A stretch of DNA of 55,985 nt from Gemmatimonadales bacterium (GCA_007695195.1 REEG01000243.1:1-55985); one strand, 5' to 3'. Counted from the first letter of the stretch, positions 21,979-30,226 are shown. A program made the numbers and translations. The notes: generated from the sequence alone by a model not told the origin.

Positions 21979-24257
21979 ATCGCGTTCTGGCCCACCTCTC
22001 CGACCTCCACCTGGGATTTCGGGCCTTTCCGGCTCGCGACCGCGGCTGGAATCTGCGAGAACGCGATGTGGCCGCCGTCTTTCAGAGGGCCCTGGACGAC
22101 GTGGTTCGCCTGAATCCCAGGCTCCTCCTCCTGACCGGCGATCTCTTCCATCGACCGGATCCCCCGGCGACGGCGTTTCTGACCCTCACCCGGGGACTCC
22201 GTACCCTGCAGTCCAGGGTTCCGGGCGTGACGATCCTGGCCATCGCAGGGGAGCGGGACACCCCGCTGGCCCTGGGCGATCCGGGACCCGTTGCCGTCCT
22301 CGACGTCATGCCCGGCGTCCACGCCGCCTCGGGCGCGCCCCGGGCCGTGCGCCTCGACGACGGGCGCATCCACGCCCTGCTCGTGCCCTTCGCCGGTGTC
22401 CGGGGGGGAGCCCTTCCCGAGCTGCGCCCGGATCCGGAGGCCGAGTTGAACCTCCTCCTCATTCGTGCCCGGAACGTCCCATCTCCCACACCCCTCGAAC
22501 TGGATCCGACGGAGTGGGACTATGTGGCGGTGGGGGGCGACCACCTGTCGTGGAGTCGGGACGATCACATCCGATGTCCCGGCTCGCTGGAGAGAGTCGG
22601 CTGGGATCCATGGTCCGAGGCCACGGAAGAGAAAGGGTTTCTGACCTGGGATCTGGATCGCCGCCACGCCGACTTCGTTCCCGTGCCCACCCGGGCGCTG
22701 GTGGATCTGGCTCCGGTGCGGGTCGCCCCGGGCACATCCCGGGACGGGACCCGGCGACTTCGCCATCTGGTGGAAGGGATACCCGGGGGGGTGGACGGGA
22801 AGCTGGTGCGGATCCGGCTCCGGGGAGACATCCCCCTGCCGGAAGATGGCGTCGAAGGTGCCTTCCTGGAGGGCCTTCGTCGGAAAGCCGCTCATCTGGA
22901 GGTGGAGTGGGGCCCCGATCTGGGAGACCGTCCTCCGCCCGGTCCCATCCACGGCCATGAACTTCTCCTTCCCACCGGAACGGGAGGCCCGCGTCCCGTG
23001 GGGCCGGGGATCCACCTGGTTGCGCTTCCCGAGGGAGCGCCGGACCGCGAGCTCCCCGATGGGCTTCGGCGTATCCTGGACGATCAGGCCACGGCCCACA
23101 CCGGAGAGGCATCCGAGTTGAAACTCCTGCGGCTCCTCCTCCAGGGCGGCACACCGCAGATCCTTCTGGAAGAGGGTGTCGCGTGCCTGGATGACCTGGG
23201 GCGCCTCGAGGTGGACGACGCAGAACACTCGGTGCCGGAGTTGGTGTCTCCCGAACCGGCACCGGATGGCGCTCGGCCGTCCATGGATGGGGACGCCCCG
23301 ATTCTCCAGGAGCTCCGGGGCCGACGGGAAGACATGGTTGAGGCGGAGGGGGAGGTGGAGGCCCGGACCCTGGAGTGGGCCCGGGATCGACAGGAGGCCG
23401 AGAGCCGGCTCCAGGCCTACCGCGACCAGGCCATGGAACTCCGGCGTCGACTCCGGGAGTTGAGGAACGACGATGCGGTATGCCCCACCTGCGACAAGAC
23501 ATTGGGAGCGTCACGCCCGGCTCTGGTCGAGAAGCTTCGGGACGAATGGGAGATGGTGGTGCAGGACGGGAAGTGGTGGAAGCGTCGGCGGGAGCAGCTG
23601 GAGGATCGCCCCGAGGAGCTCAGGGCGCTGGAGGCCGAGGCCCTCCGACTCCGGGTCGAACTCACGGAGCTGGAATCGCGGGGGCCGGGAACGGGCGGCG
23701 GTCCGCCCGGCGATGAACTTCGGTCCGAGCCGGGAGAAGATGACGCATGGCTTCACCATCGTGAAGCGGGCCAGGTATGCCGCGTCGTGCTGCAGGCGGC
23801 CTCCAGCGGTCTTCGGCGCTGGTCCGAAGGGCGCCTTCTGGGACTCTCGCTCCTGGCGGACGGCGAGGTGGGTGTCATGGACCGGGGCGGCGCACGCATC
23901 CCCTTCGCCGGCGAGATCCCCGGCATCTCCCTGTGCCTGCAGCTGGCTCTGGCCCGGTTGGCGGTGGGGCACACCACCCTGGCTCCCCGGGTCCTCGTGC
24001 TCAGGGGACTGGATTCCCGAGGGGTCGATCCACTCCTGCCGCTCCTGACGGAACTGGGTCGGCAGGTGCCCCACATCCTGATCCTGGTTCCGGGCGACGC
24101 CGCCCTTCCGGGGGATGGTCGAGTGGCCGGCATCTTCCTTCTCCGGACGGGACCGCTCGGATCCGAGTCCGATGCCTCGCCTCTCCTGACCCCCATTCGG
24201 AAGGCGTGTCCGCCGCTGGGTACGCGGCTCGAGGCCGTGGACCCCGAACGACACTGA
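21975..24257 (+). CDS. Mre11/SbcD-like domain fused to a zinc-hook coiled coil and a degenerate Rad50/SbcC C-lobe
   Basis: 760 residues in three parts. Residues 1-240 follow Mre11/SbcD: SDLHLG (D10, H12), TGDLFHRPDPP (D56), and a YVAVGGDH region that leads into PGSLERVGW and EKGFLTWDLD. Residues about 441-570 are charged coiled coil around a canonical zinc hook, CPTC at 503-506. Residues 600-705 resemble the C-terminal ATPase lobe of Rad50/SbcC: AGEIPGISLCLQLALARL in place of the signature motif, then RVLVLRGLDSRGVDPLLPLL in place of Walker B and D-loop. No Walker A is present. Several metal ligands and the Walker B acids are missing, so the protein may be non-catalytic. GTG 21975 overlaps the previous stop (GTGA). 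Confidence 0.78.
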   Translation: MNRVLAHLSDLHLGFRAFPARDRGWNLRERDVAAVFQRALDDVVRLNPRLLLLTGDLFHRPDPPATAFLTLTRGLRTLQSRVPGVTILAIAGERDTPLALGDPGPVAVLDVMPGVHAASGAPRAVRLDDGRIHALLVPFAGVRGGALPELRPDPEAELNLLLIRARNVPSPTPLELDPTEWDYVAVGGDHLSWSRDDHIRCPGSLERVGWDPWSEATEEKGFLTWDLDRRHADFVPVPTRALVDLAPVRVAPGTSRDGTRRLRHLVEGIPGGVDGKLVRIRLRGDIPLPEDGVEGAFLEGLRRKAAHLEVEWGPDLGDRPPPGPIHGHELLLPTGTGGPRPVGPGIHLVALPEGAPDRELPDGLRRILDDQATAHTGEASELKLLRLLLQGGTPQILLEEGVACLDDLGRLEVDDAEHSVPELVSPEPAPDGARPSMDGDAPILQELRGRREDMVEAEGEVEARTLEWARDRQEAESRLQAYRDQAMELRRRLRELRNDDAVCPTCDKTLGASRPALVEKLRDEWEMVVQDGKWWKRRREQLEDRPEELRALEAEALRLRVELTELESRGPGTGGGPPGDELRSEPGEDDAWLHHREAGQVCRVVLQAASSGLRRWSEGRLLGLSLLADGEVGVMDRGGARIPFAGEIPGISLCLQLALARLAVGHTTLAPRVLVLRGLDSRGVDPLLPLLTELGRQVPHILILVPGDAALPGDGRVAGIFLLRTGPLGSESDASPLLTPIRKACPPLGTRLEAVDPERH

Positions 24258-24269
24258 TCGCGCCGCGCA

Positions 24270-24298
24270 TTGACTTGGTCCGGGGCCCACGGGACATT
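24270..24298 (+). promoter_or_regulatory. Candidate sigma-70 promoter for trpE
   Basis: The -35 TTGACT at 24270-24275 and the -10 GACATT at 24293-24298 have 17 bases between them. It lies in the 133-base gap before trpE. The leader contains no obvious Trp-codon run or attenuator. Confidence 0.5.
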
Positions 24299-24390
24299 CC
24301 GGCGGTTCCCTGACCGGCTGCGCCGGCACCCGCCTTGTCGGGGCCCATCCCCTCCACCGTCACCCTCACCTTTCCCGGTCAGATTCCACC

Positions 24391-25917
24391 ATGGACCTCG
24401 TCCCCGATTTTCCCGAGTTCTGTGAACTCGCCGCCGACGCCGGAGTGGTCCCCGTCCGGGCCGAGTTCCTGTTCGACACCGAGACGGCGGTCACGGCCTA
24501 CCACAAGTTGGCCCGGCCTCCCTTCGGGTTTCTCCTGGAGTCGTTTCTGGGAGGGGAGAAGTGGGCACGGTACACCTTTGTGGGCACAGAGCCGGCCCAC
24601 GCCTGGCGTCTTCGCCATGGTCGGGCCCAGTGGTGGAGTCGGGGGGAGGGCTGGACCGAGTTGGAGGTGGAGGATCCCCTGACCGATCTGGACGAGCGGC
24701 TTCAGGCCCGCCGGCCCGCCGAGGTGGCGGGGCTCCCCCGCTTCTGGGGCGGAGCGGTGGGGTACTTCGGCTATGACGTGATCCGGGTCATCGAGCGCCT
24801 TCCCGACCTGGCCCGTCGTGACCTGGACCTCCCGGATGCCCAGGTGGTGTTCACCGACGTCGTCCTGGCCATCGACAACCTCCTGGGGCGCGCCATGGCC
24901 ATCCGGGCCGTGGAGGTGGAGCCGGGTCTTTCCACGGAGGAGTTGCGGCGCCGGTACGACGAGACCCGTCGGCGTCTGGCCGGCGTGGTTGAGACCTTGC
25001 ACACGTCTCCGCCACCGGCGGCCCTGTCCCTGCGCCGGGAACCGGGAGAGGACCCGCCCATTACCAGCTCCATGGAGCGGGAGGCCTTCGAGGCGGCGGT
25101 GGAGCGGATCCGTGAGTACATCCTGGCCGGCGACGCCTTCCAGGTGGTGCTTAGCCAGCGGCTGGGCATCGAATTGGCCTCGAGTCCCTTCGAACTCTAC
25201 CGCGCCCTCCGCTCGCTGAACCCGTCGCCGTACCTCTTCTTCCTGGAGATGGACGGGGTGACGCTGGTGGGAGCTTCACCGGAGGTCCTGACCCGGGTGG
25301 AAGGGGGGACCATCACCGTCCGTCCCATCGCCGGCACCCGCCGACGCGGGGCCACAGCGGACGAGGACATGGCGCTAGCGCGGGAGCTGGCCGCCGACGA
25401 GAAGGAGTTGGCGGAGCATCGCATGCTGGTGGACCTGGGACGCAACGATGTGGGACGGGTGGCCCGATATGGATCGGTGCGGGTGCCGGAGCTCATGGCG
25501 GTGGAGCGGTATTCCCACGTCATGCACCTCTGCTCGCAGGTGGAAGGGGATCTCCGCCCAGGACTCTCCGCCATGGACGTACTCCGTGCCTGCTTCCCAG
25601 CGGGCACTGTGTCCGGGGCTCCGAAGATCCGTGCCATGGAGATCATCGAGGAGTTGGAGCCGGTGCGTCGAGGGCCCTACGCCGGGGCCGTGGGCTACCT
25701 GGGGTACGGCGGCCTCAACATGGATACGGCCATTGCCATCCGGACGGTGCTGGTGCACCAGGGCCGGGCGTTCGTCCAGGCCGGGGCGGGCGTGGTGGCA
25801 GACTCCGACCCGGGGCGGGAGTACGAAGAGACCCTCAACAAGGCCCGGGCGCTCCTGAGAGCCGCCGCCATGGCCGCACCGGCGGACACCCCGCCGGAAG
25901 ACACCCCGCCGGAGTAG
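24391..25917 (+). CDS. trpE: Anthranilate synthase component I
   Basis: 508-residue chorismate-utilising enzyme that makes anthranilate, the first step of tryptophan synthesis. The N-terminal regulatory part has the tryptophan-sensing FLLES motif. The catalytic part has GDAFQVVLSQR, PIAGTRRRG, DEKELAEHRMLVDLGRNDVGRV and FPAGTVSGAPKIRAMEII. PIAGTRRRG rather than PIKGTRPRG points to TrpE, not PabB. The glutamine amidotransferase TrpG is not adjacent; the next gene is a peptidase on the other strand, so TrpG must lie elsewhere or be shared with PabA. The last ten residues contain a repeated DTPPE encoded by a 15-base duplication. No good ribosome binding site is seen before the ATG. Confidence 0.95.
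   Translation: MDLVPDFPEFCELAADAGVVPVRAEFLFDTETAVTAYHKLARPPFGFLLESFLGGEKWARYTFVGTEPAHAWRLRHGRAQWWSRGEGWTELEVEDPLTDLDERLQARRPAEVAGLPRFWGGAVGYFGYDVIRVIERLPDLARRDLDLPDAQVVFTDVVLAIDNLLGRAMAIRAVEVEPGLSTEELRRRYDETRRRLAGVVETLHTSPPPAALSLRREPGEDPPITSSMEREAFEAAVERIREYILAGDAFQVVLSQRLGIELASSPFELYRALRSLNPSPYLFFLEMDGVTLVGASPEVLTRVEGGTITVRPIAGTRRRGATADEDMALARELAADEKELAEHRMLVDLGRNDVGRVARYGSVRVPELMAVERYSHVMHLCSQVEGDLRPGLSAMDVLRACFPAGTVSGAPKIRAMEIIEELEPVRRGPYAGAVGYLGYGGLNMDTAIAIRTVLVHQGRAFVQAGAGVVADSDPGREYEETLNKARALLRAAAMAAPADTPPEDTPPE
25885..25914 (+). repeat. 15-base tandem duplication at the 3' end of trpE
   Basis: GACACCCCGCCGGAA at 25885-25899 is repeated at 25900-25914 with one change in the last base. 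It is in frame and adds five residues just before the stop. Confidence 0.9.
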
Positions 25918-26011
25918 CTGCGGAGCGTTGAAGCGGTGGCGGAGCGCCGAGGCGGGTGTGGAATACGGTTGCCCGACCTCGGGTGCCGGGCTCTGGGGTG
26001 TCCAGCCGACC

Positions 26012-27376
26012 TCAGCCGTCCAATTCCCCATAGAGGTGGAGAAGGGTCTCGATGCCCTTCTCCAGGTGTGCGTCCGGGAACCACTCGTCGGGGGCGTGGA
26101 GGTTGGAGCCCGGGAGCCCGAATCCCAGGAGGAGCACCGGTGCCCCCAGAACCTCCTCGAAGTCGGACACGATGGGGATGGAGCCGCCCTCGCCGGTGAG
26201 GACCGGTTCCTGCCCGAAGCTTCGGGCCAGGGCCCGGCGGGCTGCTTCGAAGAACGGTCCCTGCGGGGAACCGCGCCAGGGTCGGCCGTGGTGCAGCTCG
26301 CGCACCTCCACCTTCACCTCCGGCGGCGCCACCGCCTGCAGGTGACTGCGAAGAAGGGCCGAGATCCGGTCGGGGTCCTGATCCGGCACGAGACGGAAGC
26401 TCACCTTGGCCATGGCCCGGGCCGGGAGGACGGTCTTGGCTCCCTCGCCGGTGTATCCCGAGAGCAGTCCATTCACCTCACAGGTGGGGCGGATCCAGAG
26501 TCGCTCCAGCGTCCGGTACCCGGCTTCGCCTTGAAGCCCCGGAGCGCCGGTCTCATGCCGGAACCCCTCCTCGTCGAAGGGCAGCCCGTCGATGGCGGCA
26601 CGGGCCTCGGAGTCCCACTCCACCACCCGGTCGTAGAACCCGGGGATGGCCACGCGGCCATCTGCGTCGTGGAGTGATGCCAGAAGGCGGGCCAGGACGG
26701 TAGCGGCGTTGGGCACCGCACCCCCATAGGCCCCGGAGTGGAGATCGGACCGGGCACCCTGTACATGGATCTCCACGTACGCCAGCCCCCTCAGAGACGA
26801 GAGCAGGGAGGGCACCCCGGGGGCGAACATCTGGGAGTCGGAGATGATGACGGCGTCGCAGGCCAGGCGGTCCTGGTGGTCCCGGAGGAAGGGCAGAAGG
26901 TTCGGCGAGCCGACCTCCTCTTCTCCCTCGGCCACCACCACCACATTCACCGGCAGCCCACCCCGGGATCCCATGAGGATCTCCAGCGCCTTCAGGTGCA
27001 GATAGAGCTGACCCTTGTCGTCGGTGGCACCCCGGGCGTAGAGGCGGCCGTCCCGGATCTCGGGCTCAAAAGGCGGAGAGGTCCAGAGTTCGAGAGGCTC
27101 GGCCGGCTGCACGTCGTAGTGACCGTAGATGAGTAGGGTGGGCGCCTCCGGCCCCGCTTCCCTCCATTCGCCGAGAACAATGGGATGCCCGGGCGTTTCC
27201 ACCATCTGCGTACTGAATCCGGTATTCCGGAGGTGGTCCGAAACCCAGGCCGCCGCTCGTCGGACGTCGCTGCGGTGCTCGGAGCGGGCGCTCACCGACG
27301 GAATGCGCAGGAAGTGGAAGAGTTCCTCGCGGAGGGGGCCCCCGATTCGGGCCAGGGTATCAGCCGGCGTGGTCAT
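26012..27376 (-). CDS. M20-family dipeptidase
   Basis: 454-residue zinc dipeptidase of the M20 (ArgE/DapE/CPG2/CNDP-like) family, which degrades short peptides in the cytoplasm. Metal ligands and catalytic residues are visible in the usual order: GHYDVQP (H and D), RGATDDKGQ (D), AEGEEEVGSP (catalytic Glu and metal Glu), IISDSQMF (D) and the C-terminal SNLHAPDEWF (H). A lid/dimerisation domain starts at RGLAYVEIHVQGARSDLHSG. No signal peptide is present. It is convergent with trpE and monocistronic: the gene upstream on this strand ends in a strong terminator just before its start. Confidence 0.93.
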   Translation of the reverse strand: MTTPADTLARIGGPLREELFHFLRIPSVSARSEHRSDVRRAAAWVSDHLRNTGFSTQMVETPGHPIVLGEWREAGPEAPTLLIYGHYDVQPAEPLELWTSPPFEPEIRDGRLYARGATDDKGQLYLHLKALEILMGSRGGLPVNVVVVAEGEEEVGSPNLLPFLRDHQDRLACDAVIISDSQMFAPGVPSLLSSLRGLAYVEIHVQGARSDLHSGAYGGAVPNAATVLARLLASLHDADGRVAIPGFYDRVVEWDSEARAAIDGLPFDEEGFRHETGAPGLQGEAGYRTLERLWIRPTCEVNGLLSGYTGEGAKTVLPARAMAKVSFRLVPDQDPDRISALLRSHLQAVAPPEVKVEVRELHHGRPWRGSPQGPFFEAARRALARSFGQEPVLTGEGGSIPIVSDFEEVLGAPVLLLGFGLPGSNLHAPDEWFPDAHLEKGIETLLHLYGELDG

Positions 27377-27389
27377 GGGGATCTCACAT

Positions 27390-27432
27390 GGGGGAAAAGG
27401 AAAGGTCCCGCCCCTCGAAAAGAGGCGGGACC
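27390..27432 (-). terminator. Rho-independent terminator after the YeaQ-like gene
   Basis: On the minus strand GGTCCCGCC (27432-27424) pairs with GGCGGGACC (27412-27404) around a loop containing CTTTTCG. TTTCCTTTTCCCC follows. It lies 47 bases past the YeaQ-like stop and just before the M20 gene. Confidence 0.85.
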
Positions 27433-27478
27433 AGAATCCGTCATGAGGGGCGTTCCGGATCGTGGTGGTCGACCCACC

Positions 27479-27757
27479 TCAGACCATGGTCCGGATTCCC
27501 CAACGGTAGATCCAGGCCATGACGCCGGCCAGGACCGCCGCGCTTGCCATACCCCCCACCGAGAGGGCCGAGGGATGGTAGAAGTGGAAGAGCCCCACGC
27601 CCAGCATGCCTCCGATCACCGCACCGAAGGAACCGAGGATGGCCAGGATGAGGGTGTGCCCGGGCTGCTCCTCGGGGCGCTTCACCACCGCCTTCATGGA
27701 CAGCCCGATGACGGCGCCGAGTACGATCCAGATTCCAATCCCGATCCAGTTCTCCAT
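27479..27757 (-). CDS. GlsB/YeaQ/YmgE-family small membrane protein
   Basis: 92-residue protein with three hydrophobic helices (WIGIGIWIVLGAVIGLSM, LILAILGSFGAVIGGMLGV, SAAVLAGVMAWIYRW). The G-x-x-G-rich helices and the loop after helix 1 match the transglycosylase-associated/YeaQ family, found in envelope or general stress responses but with no known activity. GGAG lies 8 bases before the ATG. It follows pspA by 122 bases on the same strand and precedes a terminator, so it may be the last gene of the ECF sigma-pspA transcript. Confidence 0.82.
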   Translation of the reverse strand: MENWIGIGIWIVLGAVIGLSMKAVVKRPEEQPGHTLILAILGSFGAVIGGMLGVGLFHFYHPSALSVGGMASAAVLAGVMAWIYRWGIRTMV

Positions 27758-27879
27758 CGATGCGTCTCCATATACGCGTTGTACCGGGGTGGGTCACACA
27801 CACCCCATACCGAAAAGTCCCGACGAATCTACCCCGACGAGCCGGTTCGGGCCACCCCGGATCGCTGCCGCCTTGCCTG

Positions 27880-28536
27880 CTACCGGGCCATCCGACGTTT
27901 CAACTCGGCCAGCCGAGCGTCAACCTCCGCCTCCGGCGTGTGCGTCGAACCTTCTGCGGACGAGGCCGGCGCCTCGGCGTCCATCTCCGCCACTTCCCGG
28001 AACGCCTGATTGCGCCTGTCCAACTCCTCGATCCTTTCCGACATCCGGTCCATCTCGGAAAAGAGTCCATCGGCGTCCTGCAGGGACTCGCGGGCCTCTC
28101 GACGGCTGGATGAGGCGAGGAGCGATTCCCGTTGGAGCTTGGCCTGCTTCAGCGACCGCGTCATCTCTTCCACCTCTGCGGATCGCACCTGGATCTCCCG
28201 CTCCAGGACCTCACCCTTCTCCGAGAGTACCTCCTGCATCCGCAGATGCCGGCGGGCGTAGCTACGGGCCACCTCCACCGTCTCGTCATCCCCGATCTTC
28301 CGGGCCAACTCTTCCCGGCGGAGACACTTGCGCACCTCTTCCTCCTCCCGGGCGGCGCGGGACCTCACCTCGGTCAACTGACCATCCAGAGCCTTCACCT
28401 CGGTCCGAACCCGGACCAACTCCTCTTCCATGGCACGGAGGAGTCGGTGGGCCGCCTCGGGAACCTGATCCCGATTGAGCTCCGTCCGGAAGTTCTGCAC
28501 AGCCTCCCGAAAGGCATCCCTAAGGTTCTGGAACAT
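27880..28536 (-). CDS. pspA: PspA/IM30 family protein
   Basis: 218 residues, almost all charged heptad coiled coil, as in PspA/Vipp1 proteins that polymerise on and stabilise the inner membrane under stress. The N-terminal amphipathic helix (MFQNLRDAFREAVQNFRTEL) is shorter and less hydrophobic than in E. coli PspA. The C-terminal tail has an alanine/serine linker, then EVDARLAELKRRMA. GAGAGGG lies 3 bases before the ATG. It starts 43 bases after the ECF sigma stop on the same strand, so the two are probably one transcript. A generic coiled-coil protein is the alternative. Confidence 0.78.
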   Translation of the reverse strand: MFQNLRDAFREAVQNFRTELNRDQVPEAAHRLLRAMEEELVRVRTEVKALDGQLTEVRSRAAREEEEVRKCLRREELARKIGDDETVEVARSYARRHLRMQEVLSEKGEVLEREIQVRSAEVEEMTRSLKQAKLQRESLLASSSRREARESLQDADGLFSEMDRMSERIEELDRRNQAFREVAEMDAEAPASSAEGSTHTPEAEVDARLAELKRRMAR

Positions 28537-28579
28537 AGGCCCTCTCTGGGGGCGTTCGCTCGGTTCAGGGAGCGTTCGA

Positions 28580-29242
28580 TCAGTTCAGGGAGTGCTCGAT
28601 CCGCTGCGCGAAGGAGTTCCGGGCCCGATGCAGTCGGCTCTTCACCGTACCCAGGTTCACTCCGGTGATCTCGGCGATCTCCTCGTAGCTCTTCCCCTCC
28701 AGTTCCCGGAGTCGGAACACGAGCTGGTGGTGCTCCGGCAGCTCCTGAACCGTGTCTTCCACCAGCTTCTCGAGGAAGCGCTTCCGGTAGAGATCATCGG
28801 GCTGCATGGTCACATCTTCGAACTGCAGCGGGCGATGATCGTCGTCCCAGTTGCTGGTGAGCTTCTGGAAGAGAACGAGGGGGCTCCGGGAACGGTTGCG
28901 GAGCTCGTTCTTGGACAGATTCGACGCGATGGTGTAGACCCAGGTCGAGAACTTCTTGCTGGTGTCGAAGCGATGCAGGTGCCGCGTCACCCGGATGAAG
29001 GCTTCCTGCACCAGATCCTGGGCCCGATCCGGATCCCCGGTCTTCCGGGTGATGAAATGGACCAGGCGGTCCCGGTATCGGTTGAAGAGTTCCTGGAACG
29101 CACCGGGCCGCCCATCCAGATGGGACGTGACGAGATCTTCATCGGAGAGTTCCGAGAGGGCGATAAGGCCCTCCGCCCGGTGGGAACGGATCTCCTCCTG
29201 CCCTGCGTCCTGTCGATTGTCTCTGGACATATGCCTGCTCAT
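28580..29242 (-). CDS. ECF-type RNA polymerase sigma factor
   Basis: 220-residue sigma factor with only regions 2 and 4. Region 2 is AFQELFNRYRDRLVHFITRKTGDPDRAQDLVQEAF in shortened form, followed by KFSTWVYTIASNLSKNELR. Region 4 is LVFRLRELEGKSYEEIAEI and GTVKSRLHRARNSFAQ. The frame is open from 29578; ATG 29242 is used because homology starts shortly after and upstream codons look non-coding. ATG 29230 is equally possible. No anti-sigma factor gene is adjacent. The downstream gene is a PspA homologue 43 bases away. An envelope-stress role is likely but inferred. Confidence 0.9.
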   Translation of the reverse strand: MSRHMSRDNRQDAGQEEIRSHRAEGLIALSELSDEDLVTSHLDGRPGAFQELFNRYRDRLVHFITRKTGDPDRAQDLVQEAFIRVTRHLHRFDTSKKFSTWVYTIASNLSKNELRNRSRSPLVLFQKLTSNWDDDHRPLQFEDVTMQPDDLYRKRFLEKLVEDTVQELPEHHQLVFRLRELEGKSYEEIAEITGVNLGTVKSRLHRARNSFAQRIEHSLN

Positions 29243-29452
29243 CCCTGGGTTTCGAGTTGAGTTACAGGCAACGGGAAGAGGACAGGAGACACGGCGGATC
29301 AAAAAACCCGCAATGCCTCCTTGGCCGTCAAGGACTCTTCCCGAGAGGGGAGATCTCGAGTACCACGATCCTGACGCCGGGAATATGTGATAGTCTTCCC
29401 CATGCGACAAGGGGACGGCTGAAGCCGGCCGATTGCCACACACCCGTCGGAG

Positions 29453-30226
29453 GTGGAGATTACCCTCCCCGGGTCGACCACCAACGGATCGACCCCGGTG
29501 ATCCTCCACCCCCTGGTGCACGTGACCCCAGAATCGTCTGAAACGTCGGAACCGTTGGATTCCCGGCGCCGGATCCATTCCCGGCTTGCGGTGGCACTCC
29601 TGGAGACGCTCAAGCAGCAGGATCTACCCCCGGAGATCCTGGATGACGAGAACGTCAGCGTCACCCTGCCGCGACGTCTCGGACTCTCCCATGTGGTTGA
29701 AACACAGATCCATCGCTACCGGGAAGAGGCTCGACGGCGGAGGCGGGTTCCCGACCGGGAGGTGGCCGACCTCTTCCAACTGGTCAGCCGCCGTCCCGAC
29801 GCCGAGCAGGTCTTTCTTCGTGTGGGCGAGCGTCTGTCCGGAGGTGGGGTGGATCGGCGTGGAGCGGGGATCTTTCCTGCGCGCCTGTCCCGGTACCTGG
29901 CCCGGCGGCGGATCCAGCGACGCCTGCGCCGGCTCTTCGGTCGGCGGATGGTTCGAACCTCTCGGCGGCCGTTCCGGGTGGATCTGGTGGATGACTTCCT
30001 GGTCCGGGCCGATGGGCTGGGGCATGCCCACAACATCATCCTCGGATTCGCCCGGGGGGAACTGGCACGTGCCGGAGTCGAAGCGAGCGGTCTGGTGGAG
30101 TCGGCGTCGACGGAATCGACGGATAACGACCCGCCGGAAGTCGACGACGCCCGAAGCCGCCGTTTACAGATCGGTTGGGTTCTCAGGGAGCCGGAGGAAC
30201 TGAACCCGGACCGGGGCGGCGGGTAG
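29453..30226 (+). CDS. Hypothetical basic protein
   Basis: 257 residues with no motif I recognise. The middle is extremely basic (RYREEARRRRRVP, RYLARRRIQRRLRRLFGRRM), then a more ordinary segment (VDLVDDFLVRADGLGHAHNIILGFARGEL) and a polar, acidic tail. There is no signal peptide or membrane helix. The GTG at 29453 sits directly on a GGAGG, so a later start such as GTG 29498 is possible. It is divergent from the ECF sigma gene across a 210-base gap and may be linked to it. An RNA- or DNA-binding role is suggested only by charge. Confidence 0.65.
   Translation: MEITLPGSTTNGSTPVILHPLVHVTPESSETSEPLDSRRRIHSRLAVALLETLKQQDLPPEILDDENVSVTLPRRLGLSHVVETQIHRYREEARRRRRVPDREVADLFQLVSRRPDAEQVFLRVGERLSGGGVDRRGAGIFPARLSRYLARRRIQRRLRRLFGRRMVRTSRRPFRVDLVDDFLVRADGLGHAHNIILGFARGELARAGVEASGLVESASTESTDNDPPEVDDARSRRLQIGWVLREPEELNPDRGGG

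Noticed and set aside
20712-23228. 838-codon minus-strand frame opposite the membrane protein and hybrid genes
   Set aside because: The translation is biased (Arg/Ser/Pro-rich) with no domain, and the opposite strand carries recognisable domains and coupled starts.
24299-24390. trp attenuator leader before trpE
   Set aside because: There is no leader peptide with tandem Trp codons and no clear alternative hairpins.
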